Assembly (NCBI GenBank): GCA_013365365.1
Contig: JABVXU010000236.1
Span: forward strand, 19,961-83,960
Length of the DNA stretch: 64,000 nt
Direction of reading: 5' to 3'
Origin: Cruorifilaria tuberocauda
Taxonomy: Eukaryota > Nematoda > Chromadorea > Rhabditida > Onchocercidae
A program made the position numbers and the translations under genes. The notes beneath the pieces were generated by a model. The model was not told the origin of the DNA, did no database searches, and saw only the letters and a list, made by a program, of their open reading frames with translations. Shown here piece by piece: positions 48,901 through 60,550 of this stretch. How positions within the stretch are numbered: the first letter of the stretch is position 1; each line of letters starts with the position of its first letter.

Positions 48901-51900
48901 AAACAAATTTCTATATTTATACATATACACCGCTCGAATTAATTACAATAATAATAATATCTGCATCGAATCCAATTATACTAATAGAATTATACAAACG
49001 TTGGAAAAGGAAATGTGCTCTTCAACAGTAAGTTTTTTTCAGCAAATTTATCAGATATCATTATCATATCGTGTGAATGAATGAACAGGTAGAAGATGAA
49101 TAAATTAGTCATAAATAGTAAGTAAATTTTCGTGCTTTTTTAAAGTTTGAAATAGTTTATGAATCAATCAATTGTTTAGGGATGATGGAATGATAACAAT
49201 TAGTGGATCACTACTTCCTATGGCTAAAATTAATACGAAAGCTAATCCAAGCATACCTTACATTTAATCAACAAGTTATCACATGAAATGATAGCAATCA
49301 AACAACGTTTTAGGATAATTATGAATAACGATTAAATTGAGAAAATAATACTGCGAAAATAAATTTCATTAAAAATTTCATTCTTCCGCATTTTCTGTGA
49401 CATTTCCGCTTCTTATTTATCTTCACGTATATCACGTATCGCATTGCTCTTTCATACATTTATATTTAAAGAAGAATGTAATTAAAGTAATTATTGATTA
49501 ATTCCATCGATCAGAAAAAAAAAGTAAAGCATTTAGAAGAGATATCAGTAATTAATTTACTCTATGATAAGGAAGCATCATTAATAATATATTTAAATAA
49601 AACGGAAAGAAATTAAACACTTTTTAATACTTACTAGCAAATTAGCAAAAAAAATTTCAATAATTTAAAAATATAAATAAGATATGAATTCACTTGAAAA
49701 CTTGAATTTACGAAAGTTATTATGAAAGTTAAACTATTATGGAAAATACTAAACAATTTATTCGCTCCTCTAACTTATCGATGATGTATTTTTAACTTTT
49801 CTTTTTTTCACTTTCTATTTTCATAAAATTTACTGTTTTTAAATATTTGTTAAATATTTAAATCCTGAGAAGAAAAGTTTGATAATCGTAAAGAAAAAGC
49901 AATTTAATTTTTCTTCTAATTTCCTTTAATAAAACAACAATTTAAAAAATGAAATTTTATTTTTACCTTTTTAATTCTTCCTTTTCATCTATTTTTTCAT
50001 TATATTTTGTTTTTGAAATAATGATAATTTTCTATGAATTACTTTCTAAATTAAGCAAGTATCACAATAGATTTTAAGCATCCATCGATCAGCTTCATTC
50101 ATGCTTCATGCTTCATCGAACTGAAGTAATTATAATAACTGCAATAATATTTATTTTGTAGTGCAAGCGTTTTGCTAATCGAAATGTCAATGAAATTGGG
50201 TGCGCAACATTCTCATATCGAATTAACAAAAAAATCCATGAAAAAAGCAAGCCGTCAGCAGCAAAGAATTATTTTACAGGTTTCTCATTTCATTTATTTA
50301 TTTATTTTGTATCACTCATTGAATTATTTTTTCTGGCTATTTCAAACAGTGTAAAGGCCATTTATTTCAATAATCCTTAACAAAATTTACTTGATGATAC
50401 AGAACCACACACGTAAATACCACATACGTACACGCACACGCATACTCAAATACATGATAAAGTGATTACGTAAGTTTATTTATTTCAATGGTCCTTAAGA
50501 AAATTTACTTGACAACAAGGAATCAGATATGCGTACTTATACGTACACACGCGTACACACATACGGTAAAATGATTACATAGTGTCATTTTTTAATGGTC
50601 CGTAGTAAAATCCACTTAAGTCACACACTTACACACCACACACGCATACGCATAGAAACACACGTAAAGTGATTGGGTAAATATCATTTATTGCAATTAT
50701 CCGTAACAAAATTCTGAATAAAGGATGAAATATTTGCAGTGTATATCTGATAATCCGTGGAAATTTATTTCAGGTAGTAGCAGTTGTAGCAATATTTTCT
50801 ACCTATATGCTTATCTATTATTTATCATATCATATTTTTCCATATCAGGATAAAGCGATTGCCGTACTGCATTCCGTTCTCTATTCCATTACACATATTT
50901 CAAATCCAGTAATTCATATTTTGTTCGAATTAAATTACTTCACAGTAAAACAAAAGGATGGAAGAGAAGAGAAAAGAAAGAAATTAATCAATTTTTTAAT
51001 TTCAAAATTTCTTCGCCTTTTTTATTATTTTTTCTCTCAAATCTTTTTAGACTGTTTATTTTCTAAAAAGTTTTTTCAGACGAGATGTTTTATATTATAA
51101 TAAGGAAAAAATTTCTATCCATTTTGATACATTTCATAATTAAAATTTTGTTTATAGTAAAAAGTAAAAAAAAATTATATTAATTAATTTTTGTAATTAA
51201 AAAATTTTTTCAGGTAATATATTTTGTATGTAATAAAGAAATAAGAAGACAATCGCTTACTTTGTGTATTCAATTATGGCAGTATTTTTTGGCATGCAAT
51301 CATGCGTTACTTTTCGGACGATATGAACTTACGCTTGATGAACTTGAACCAACACAAAGCATAAGGTTATCATAAGTGATTAAGCTAAAATGAGGTTATC
51401 AAAAACAAAATTTAAATAATTGATTAACTTATCATGATAAACTTTTACAATTTGCATTCATAAATACAATCGTATTAATATCGTATTGTACAAGCATTTG
51501 TATTTTAGCTTTTTATTATCATTATTATCACCATTTATTATCATTTATCATTATTTATCATTATTATTTATCATTATCATTTATCACTATATAGTTTATT
51601 ATCATTTTACGCAATTACATCTTAAACAAACAAAAAATAAAAGATAATGAAATATACGATAACTATTTGAGCTTACTAATAAATACTAGCGTTGGAAAAT
51701 GTTAAGAGATTATAATTTAACTATAAATTATTTCGTTATCTATAATCGATCATATTCGAATTAATTTAAATTCCACGTAGATGATTATTTTTACGTGATT
51801 CTTTCCCTCTCTTTTTCAGACGTTTACCAGTTATTGAATCACGAAAAGAGATGAGGCATTGTAAATCAACAGTGCAAACAGTTGATATAACGCTAAAGTT

Positions 51901-51976
51901 ATCAGCAGGTAGTGCCACGAGTGCCGATACATTGCTCAACTTTAACGATCATGAAAAACAACAAGAAAAAAATTAA
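45922..51976 (+). CDS. Rhodopsin-like seven-helix receptor
   Basis: Exons in phase: 45922-45942 or -45948, 46167-46206, 46309-46420, 46900-47061, 47864-47959, 48542-48654, 48889-49027, 50162-50279, 50774-50908, 51214-51365, 51820-51976 (stop TAA); about 416 residues. Helices: TM1 LLGFVAIFGNASLITIL (with GN), TM2 ILLLSLAFADLM (LAFAD), TM3 ending AICLDRLAAI (DRL in place of DRY), TM4 CWIFFIGQNIILQL, an extracellular loop with NQT, TM5 LELITIIIISASNPIIL, a basic third loop (KKSMKKASRQQQR), TM6 VVAVVAIFSTYMLIYYL and TM7 SITHISNPVIYF (NPxxY). The usual cysteine at the top of TM3 is not seen. The 50-residue tail is Ser/Thr-rich. This is a class A-type receptor of unknown ligand, perhaps nematode-specific. 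The first two exons are the least certain. Confidence 0.82.
49180..49268 (+). other. Possible alternative terminal exon of the receptor
   Basis: After a good acceptor (TTGTTTAG, ending 49179) an open stretch in the phase needed to follow exon 7 runs 28 codons to TAA at 49266-49268. It would replace TM6 and TM7 with a short tail (DDGMITISGSLLPMAK and on), giving a five-helix form. It has no usable donor, so it cannot be an internal exon. It may be a chance ORF. Confidence 0.35.
50359..50717. repeat. Intronic minisatellite, unit about 100-117 bases, 3 copies plus a partial
   Basis: Each unit begins ATTTATTTCAATNNTCCTTAACAAAATTTACTT and continues into a CACACG/ACGTACAC-rich tract and GATAAAGTGATTACGTAA. 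Starts are near 50361, 50478, 50587 and 50686. It lies in the intron between exons for the third intracellular loop and TM6 of the receptor. Confidence 0.8.
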
Positions 51977-53162
51977 TAAAAACAAAAACAGCAAGAGCAT
52001 TACTTGATATTATAGATGTTTTTTCCTCGCCCAATTAATTTATCATTTTTTTATTTGAAATATTTGCTAAGAAATTAACGATATCAAAATTAGTATCATT
52101 ATCATTTGCCATTAATTTTTTGAATTTCATAATCGAAAGAATATTTGATTGAATTTGAAAATGGAAAATACTGCAATCTTAAAACAATGGATATTTATGA
52201 ATTTGTAAAGCGAAAAAATTGTTACTCTTAACTTACATATCAAAATTATTTTTACTTAAGAATTTTTGTGAAGCTAATAATAACGATTTTGATCTTTTCG
52301 AATGAAAAATATAAAATAAAAAACAAACAATAATTAAATGACTCATTTAATTTCAAATTTTAACTAAATACTAATAGCAGGGGAAATTTTACATAATTAA
52401 AGAAATTAAGTTTAGTTGAATTTGTTGATCGTTTTTTGTTTGAATGTTTGTTTCACAAAAGATAATGCAAATTAAATTTTATTGCGAATTTGAAAATTGT
52501 TCCAATTTTAATCGCTGCAATTATTTTTCAATCGTTAAACAGAATTATCAGTATCATTTAATATTTTCCTTTAATTTTTTTATCGCTTATTCATGATGGA
52601 AATCAGTGCAATTTCACGTGTGGGACAATGCACTGTTAAAAGATAAGTAATTAATTGCAAGCCTTTCAAGAATTTCTCTGCTCTTTTTTTGCAAAAGATC
52701 TTTCACGTAAGTCCAAACGTAATGGAAACGTAAGTGACATTATTGAAAGAAACGCTGTCAGCATTCTTATTCATGTTGCAAGGATCATTAACAGCTGTGG
52801 TTGCTGTCGTTATCACTACCGTAATCAGTGATAACAGTTAGTGCCATGTTCCAGAAGTAATCCGTATGCTTTCAAACTAAAAACTCATCAGCCAAATGAT
52901 TTTACCATATATCGCACTAACTGATAATAATTCATCAAATTCTGCTGATAGCATTTCTAAAAATAAATCTATTTTCAGTTACTGCCATTTACAATTCAAG
53001 AATAAATTCATTTTTAAATTTAGCCGTCGGCCTATTAAACGAATATGAAACGTTTGGGATAGCCATTATTTACCCTCATTTAATTCTTCTCAACAAACAA
53101 GCTTTAGAGCTTTACTAATAACTTTAGATATCATTGCTAGCTGATAAGCTTAATGAGAACTT
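51977..53162. other. Convergent intergenic region
   Basis: Between the receptor 3' end and the 3' end of the glycine-rich secreted protein gene. A minus-strand open stretch at about 52795-52850 was noted but has no supported partners. No feature is assigned. Confidence 0.5.
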
Positions 53163-55310
53163 TTAACTCAAGTAAATTTCCGATAACTTTCTGTTTAAGT
53201 ATGGCATATCAGTGTAAGCATCGATTTGTTGATTATTAGTACATTTTTTACCTTTATCATGTAAATCTATCACCTGTTGCATAAGATTTATCACCCAATA
53301 TAAAACTTGTATGTTCAGTCTTCCGGCAGCACTTTCTTTAACGATCAGTGTTACAATGGTAAGTTTTATATTATTTCTGCAGGAGGGAGACTGAGTAATT
53401 CCAAATTTTCTTTAAAATCTTTTTTGTACATAACAATTGAAGAATGACATTCACATTTTATCGCTATCATTTGAATCTGAAATTTAAAAATCCGATCAAT
53501 TTATCGATTTGATTAATTTCTTCTTTAATTGGCTAACTTTTTTCACGTGAAAAAAGCTTTATTGCTAGTGAATTATTGCTAAGAAGAAAAGTAATGAAAT
53601 GTTATGTTATTTTTAGAGTAATGCTCTTTTTTTGTTTTATTGAAAATGCAATAAAAAAAATTTTTTTACGTACCACGTCTATTTCAGATAAAGCATCAAG
53701 CATAGTACGACGAACTGTATCACAACCAGAATCCATTTTATATTTTAATTTTAACCTTTCACCTCTGAAATTTAATCTTTTATATTTTTAGAAATCTTCC
53801 GAGAAAAATTATTCTCTCATTTTAGGAAGTCAAAAACAAGATATCAAAAATTAATAAATTTGATCAATGTCATTTCCAAAATTGTAATCACAGAGAAATT
53901 TTAAAATTCTTACTCGAATACTTAATTACCGTTTAATAAAATCTGTATAATCTTTATCTAATACAATCATTTAGCATTGCAGTCAAACAATATTATATGC
54001 AGTTTTATTATCATATCATATCACTATCACATCATATTCAGCATACTATTAACGGTTTAAAACAGCTTACTATCAAATCTGTCCTATTTGCAATCATTTC
54101 ATTGCTAACAAATCATCATAACCTGATTCTTTGAAAATAAATTTAGTTGGAAAAGTCTCTTAAATCCCAATATTTAATTAATTGTGATAGAAAAAATTAA
54201 CAGTTAAAACCGACCCAGCCAATACAAATTCCATACTATCCATTGTACTATCATATTTCTGACCCAGAGATTTAATCTAAAAAAATGTATTATGATTTGC
54301 TTTATCCTTCTTGTTTAATTCAAAAATGATTCTTATCATCAATGTAGTGATTGATTGGCATATCATCACTCTGATTATTTAAGATGATAAGTTCTCGAGG
54401 TGATAAATTCTAGTATTTCATCTGGCAAACAATGAATAGCACCTGAGCTGATTGAAAAAGTTTTAGCAAATTGCACGCTTGATTTAATCTTTTCACAAGC
54501 AATTTACGATAGCTAATAAGCATTTACATGCTTCATCTATTTGATCCAAAAGAAAAGCGAAAAAAGAAATTAAAAAAGATGGATCAATTGAAAGCTCTGC
54601 AAAAGATTTGTTTTTTTCAAGTTTTATTTCTTATCACTTCTAAAGAAATCAATAATGCAAATGGATAGAAGCGACTTTTAGAATTTAAAATTCAAATATG
54701 AATTTAATGAATTCAATTAACCAACATTCGAAATTTAAATAATTATTATTAATTTAAGCAATTTTTTAATTTCCGATTTCTTACCTTCCATGCAAGCTGC
54801 TCGACATTGCTAGATGTTTCTTCCGGTCTGTTACTTTGTTTCGTATACAGAGCGAATTCAACACTTTGACATTTTTTCGTTTCTACCAAACTTCGCTTCC
54901 GTCGCTCTAAATAATCTGAGAGAGTAATGATAGCATGAATGTGACATGTAAATGTGATGTGTAAATAATTTTAATTTCAATTATTTCCTTACTTCTGGCT
55001 CCTTGAACAGTTGTACTAACGACATTACCGCCGCCTTGAGCAGCACCGCCACCACCGCCGCCTGGAGTACCACTGCCACCACCGCCGCCTGGAGCACCAC
55101 CGCCACCACCGCCACCAGACGGAATGCAAGCCTTAAATTAGCGCAGAAAATTAATTATTAAATTATTAATTACTGATAAAAGTTTCTTTGTTTGAATTAT
55201 ATGAAATAATTAAAAAAATTATAAGAATTGAAAGAAATGCGAAAAAAACTAACATAAGCAAATGCTATAATTAATAAAGGTAGAAATATGCAAATTTCAA
55301 CTTTCGTCAT
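53163..55310 (-). CDS. Secreted glycine-rich protein with RRKR site
   Basis: Six exons in phase: 55310-55254, 55131-54993, 54915-54785, 54276-54215, 53764-53674, 53273-53163 (stop TAA), 196 residues. Exon 1 is a clean signal peptide (MTKVEICIFLPLLIIAFAY), followed by ACIPSGGGGGGG and a glycine-rich stretch to about residue 56 with three related GGGGG blocks. Residues 70-73 are RRKR followed by S, a typical furin-type cleavage context, so the glycine-rich part may be a propeptide. The remainder is about 120 residues, helix-prone, with three cysteines (81, 144, 171). The ACIPS start after the signal peptide is, from memory, common in nematode secreted proteins. Function unknown. A TTTTAG acceptor lies 6 bases before the ATG. 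The exon 4 donor (GTCGGT) was chosen by phase and is weak. Confidence 0.68.
55018..55122. repeat. GGC/GCC-rich coding repeat in exon 2 of the secreted protein
   Basis: A 35-base unit encoding about GGGGGSGTPG is present about three times (plus-strand CACCGCCGCCTGGAGCACCA and variants). It is the most GC-rich stretch in the window and is coding, so likely prone to length change. Confidence 0.8.
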
Positions 55311-58300
55311 TGAAACCTAAAATTGAACAGAATCATTGCCGGAGAAAAATTATTGTATTACCGTTCTTTTAAGCATTTTTATGCTCTCTCTAACTTGTCT
55401 TGTAATCATATAAAGGTGATAAAGATGATCCACAAGCTATACGTAAGTATACCGGTTTTTATGATTATCAGTCAAGCATATTATTTGAACCAGATCAAAG
55501 TGATATATGACCGATTTGTAAGATAATAGGTTATTTATTAGGACTATAGATGATATTGCTGATACTATAAGCATGTAAACATATTATATTAATAGTTACT
55601 ATACGTATAGCTGTATTGATAAGCAAAAAAAGATCAAGTGGATATCGTCATGGCTATTTCTTTGTTTGTTTCACATGTATCGGTTATTCAAATAACGTTG
55701 CAAACTTGTAAACTTGCAAACAAAAAAAGATCTACGGAATTTATTAATTATATTATCAGCGTAATTTGTTTCATGATTTTCAAAATCAAAATGGAAATTA
55801 TCAATTAATAAATGTAAAATTCAACTTTCAACCATTTTTCATATGGAATCATATCAAAATAAAAAAGAGAGAAATGATAATTTATTGAGGAAAGTAATTT
55901 TAGCTAAAAACAAAAACACTCTACAAGGTTAAAATAAGCTGATTAAACTGTTAACTGTTAGCTAGAAATTGCTTCTTCTATTGTATGTTAATGTTAACTG
56001 AAAATAACTTTTTAAAAGAAATTTTTTGAACGAATTTAAATTTTAAATTATGTGAATGTTCCAGATTCCATTCATTTTGATGGCTTCTGTAGCAATAAAA
56101 ATATTTTCATGTAAATATTTTTCATTTATAAACAATATTTCAAAGTTCCAATATCATCTAAAAATGCCAATAAAACTAACGAAAGAATATTTATATGATA
56201 ACGAAAAGCCTAGCTTCTGACGTGGCAGAACATTTTTGAAGCATTCGTATTGTTCGAATTATCAAAAGTTTATACATTTTATTTTTGAAGTAAGCTGAAA
56301 AATTCCCAAATGAAAAGCATAATTAATTTATCCATTTTTTCCATTTAAATTCGTTGATAATGCTATGCTATCGTTTTTTCGTTAAGTCTCTTTTTTGCTT
56401 CCATTTATTAAATTATGAAAATTATGATAAAGATCCTTATTTTTTTATAAACTTTAGTCTATGAAATCTTTTTTAATACAAAGCTATTAATACTTTTACG
56501 AATAATTTGTAACTTTTATTTAAATTCACAAATCAATAATGCAATAATACCTTCTTATATTTATTTTCGCAGAATTATTAGCAGGAAAAAACTTTTCTGT
56601 TGATATGATAAAAAAAAATTTGATGATATAAAAATTAGAAAAAGGAGAATAAGAGAAAATTTATGATTTATTTATTTACCACCTATCATTTATTTTAACG
56701 TTTTTACTTCCAAATTTACTTCCAATTGGATTTCTAATAGTTTGAAAGTGATGTGGAATATTTCCGTTTTTTTCCTGATTAAAATATATCACGGAAAACT
56801 AATAAATCACTTCACACAATTATTCAATTCTAAAACCGTTTATCACAACTTATCACAACTATCATTAATACAATACTCAATAAAGCATCTGATGAACAAA
56901 GGGACTGTACCGGAAGTAATGCCTTTGAATCAAATGCAATTGATAACTTGAAGTTAAATTTTAATTCAGTTGTAATTTGTGATAACGCCAATGATCATTC
57001 ACCATTTACAATGACGAATGGACGGAAATATAATTGATAATAGCTAGTGATAAGAGCAGTTCATTGGTCAGTTATGGGAATTATACCAAATATCATGATT
57101 AAATCGATCTGATACGATTTTATACAATTAATCGTACAATTTCTTATTATTATATCAAATAAGTACAAAAATAAAATTTGCTAATTACTTCATATAAGTG
57201 TAAATTAACTTATGGTGAAATTTCTACTCGAAATTTAATTATATATACAATATACTACTAGTTAATTCATGATATCATTTCTATTCAAATACTTGTTGAG
57301 AAATTCAATGCAAATTACAATTTCAGTTGCGAAATTGGTAAAGTTTCAACTTTTTATACGAATGCTTTTAATTATATTAAATGATAAATGACCTGCTTAA
57401 CATTTACTTTTTGCTATTTGAGCGGGACTTAATTATGTAATAACGATGTTTACGAATGCGGCAGTAAATAATGTAAGATATAAGCTAATTAATAGCACTG
57501 CATTTAATTTATAAATCGCAAATAGTAAGTAAATGGGATAAGTTGAGCCAAGAAATCGATCAACACTATTTGTCAATAAGTCAAATGCATTTAATACTTT
57601 CATTTGCATAAGGCCTGTATTATTCTGTAATTTAGCACAGAATAACTAATTGGTGTACTCAAATCCAATTAGAAGTATTATTAAATTTAGTAAAAATAAA
57701 TTTCGTAAAATTTTAATAATTTAAATGATTTTTTTTTCACTTGCTTACTTTAAAATTATCAAAATCGAACTTTGACATAAATAATTAATTACAATGCTTA
57801 CTAATTTTGCTAAGAATTTAATTATAGGTTGTTAATATCATTTAAGAGTTTTCTTAACAATTTAACAGTTTTTTATCCTTAAAATGTCTACTTAATTATC
57901 AAAATTATTTATTAATTATTAAATTTTTAAACTAATTAATTATTGGATTAACAATGCCGATTTTCACCTTTATTATCTATTATTAAATAAAGCTAGTAGT
58001 ATGTTATCTTCCTTTAACAAATATGCTAACTTTAAAGTAAAACTTAAGGGAATGAATTTATGATAAACCGAATAGTTATAGAGAAAAATGTTTTTCTGTA
58101 ATTACAGTTTAACCTAATCCATAATTTTTGATATAGTACTGTAAATAAGGGAAAAAAAATCTGTTTTATAACTTGTAAATTCACAATGCAATAAGAAATT
58201 AATGATTAAAGCTATAATTTCCAACAAGTTTTACACATTTCTTCATTTTAATAACACAAATTTAAAAGTTTAATCAAATATAAAATTAGATTTTCATTGA

Positions 58301-60550
58301 AAGAAATTAAAATTCAATAATCAAAAAATGAAAAAATGGAATAAATTGGTATTTGAAATCGTTCGTTTCATTACCGTTTTAAATGAAATATTTTTTTTCA
58401 CCTATTTTTCTTAAAACAATTTTTAAATTCATTAATTTTAGTCATTTGTTCTACAACACAAATTATTGCATTGATCAAAAAACATTAATTCAGTTTTCAA
58501 ATTATAATTATTACTTCTTTAAAATTTTATATATTGAATTACTATTTTTACATTTTAGAAATGTAAATATTTTATTTGTCATATCTTAATTAGTTTACTT
58601 GAATTGCATATTTTATATTCGAAATCGTTTCATTTTTTAAATGCGATATTGTAAAAATGTAAATAGCATAGAATTGATTTAACAGACTGCCATGGAGAAA
58701 AATGAATGAATGAAGAAAATAGAAGTGTTAAAATCAGCATATTACAAGACTTACAAGGCAGTTTATGAAAAATTACCTTATCTAATTAAATTATCTAATA
58801 ATATTACTACTATAGATTTTCTTTTGCCTTTTCGTCACCAATTTCACTGCCATAAATTAGCAAACCCATTTCCGCTTTAGCACAGGTAACAAGTTATTTT
58901 TACTTCATTTGATTTACTTGATAAAATTTTCATCCCATCAAATATCTCGTAATATTTGAAAAAAGTCTTATGATTAGCTAATAAAAATTTATGTCATTTT
59001 AAAATATATTAAAAAAGTTCGATAAAATTGTTGTGTTTCTGATAAGATTAAAATGAGAAATTAATACATGAACTTATCGGAAATTTCTATCCGTAATTAT
59101 TATCATAAATAATGATGATGAATTTATCATTGATAATAATGAACCAAATATTGCACAAATGTGTATAAATAAGATATTTTCATTTTTCCGGTTTCCTCAA
59201 TTGCTAGCTAAAAATCGGAATCTATAAACATTTTCATCTTATTATTTTTTAAACACTAGATGCAAATTAATTAATTATTCGTAAATTTATTGAAAAATTA
59301 AATACTTCTGCATTTCTTCTAAAGTTATTTCTAGCTTATTTCTTATTCTATTCCTGCAAATCGAAGCTTTAATTCACAATTATTACTCATTAATTAGATG
59401 ATCTATATGTAAATAGTTAATAAGATATCACATGTTTATCACACGAAGTTAAATATAGATATAATTATGTGTAATTCATTTAAAATATAAATAAAATTAC
59501 AGTAGTTTGTTTGTTATCAGTGAAATAAATATCACAACAAATGATTTGATAAAAAATGTTATTTGCATATGTTTGCAAGATGAAGAGAGCTAAGTTTTAT
59601 TAATATATTTCTTTGTTTGTTTTTGATTTTACATTTAAACTTTCTTCAATTACCATTAATTAAACAAAACAAAAACAATCAAAATACTTCAAATCATTAT
59701 AATTAACGCACTAATCTGCCTTTTAGATTTATTTTTGAAATATTGCATAATGTTAACAGAAATAATTGATATATCCTTTGTCTTTCCTCAAATCTATGCC
59801 ATGGATGTGTTTTGTTTAATATCATAAATCGATTGATTATACTGATCGTATGAATGATAAATGATATAAATGAATTAAAAGGATTGATTTTTTTTATCAT
59901 CGGCTTTATCTGTGATCTATTTAAGTAATTTTTTGTTGATCATTCGTTTAGACGATATCAGCGATATGATTACTTATTGCTATCAGCTTTACATCGTATG
60001 AATGCTTATTTATAATAAGCATTGTAGCTTAATACTGTAAAACGGAGCAACTTTGCAATCACTCTCGGAACAAATCAATCATGCAAGTTTTGTTTCCTGA
60101 CATTGTATTGATAAAGCATTTTTATTAAATAAATTTAAACCTTCATTACTATTCCAATATTCAAACAAAACAAAAATTTACAACATGCATCAGCCATTGT
60201 ATTGAACAGAGTACGTGCTTGTAAACTACAAAATAATTGACTAATGTACTCTGAGGATTGCCAATTTCGAAATATTTCAAGTTATTAAATTTAAATAGCT
60301 TATAAAATTTTAATTCATGAGAAAATAAATATTAAATTAAATGTTTCAGAGAATATTTTAACATTTTCCAGTTTGATAACATTAAATATTATTATGAATT
60401 AGCATTGAATCAAATGAATTATAAAATTAAGAAAAGTTAGCACAATTAAGCAAAAGAAAAAGAAAAATTCCAATCAAAAATTTCATAAGAAAAAAAATTT
60501 TACTAAACGGTTTAAATTTATCAATTAATTATTAAAATTCAAATAGTCAA
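55311..60550. other. AT-rich gene desert of about 5 kb
   Basis: No exon chain was found on either strand. Short frames such as 55323-55526 and 56742-56951 lack splice support and have AT-driven composition. No clear tandem repeat is seen. Confidence 0.5.

Noticed and set aside
52795..52855. Minus-strand open stretch starting MALTVITDYGSDNDSN
   Set aside because: Lies beyond the stop of the secreted protein gene and no upstream exon or acceptor links to it in phase.
53335..53790. Plus-strand exon pair (SSGSTFFNDQCYN joined to KASSIVRRTVSQPES) in matching phase
   Set aside because: The second piece is the antisense of exon 5 of the minus-strand secreted protein, which belongs to a full six-exon chain with a signal peptide and stop; the plus pair has no start or further exons.
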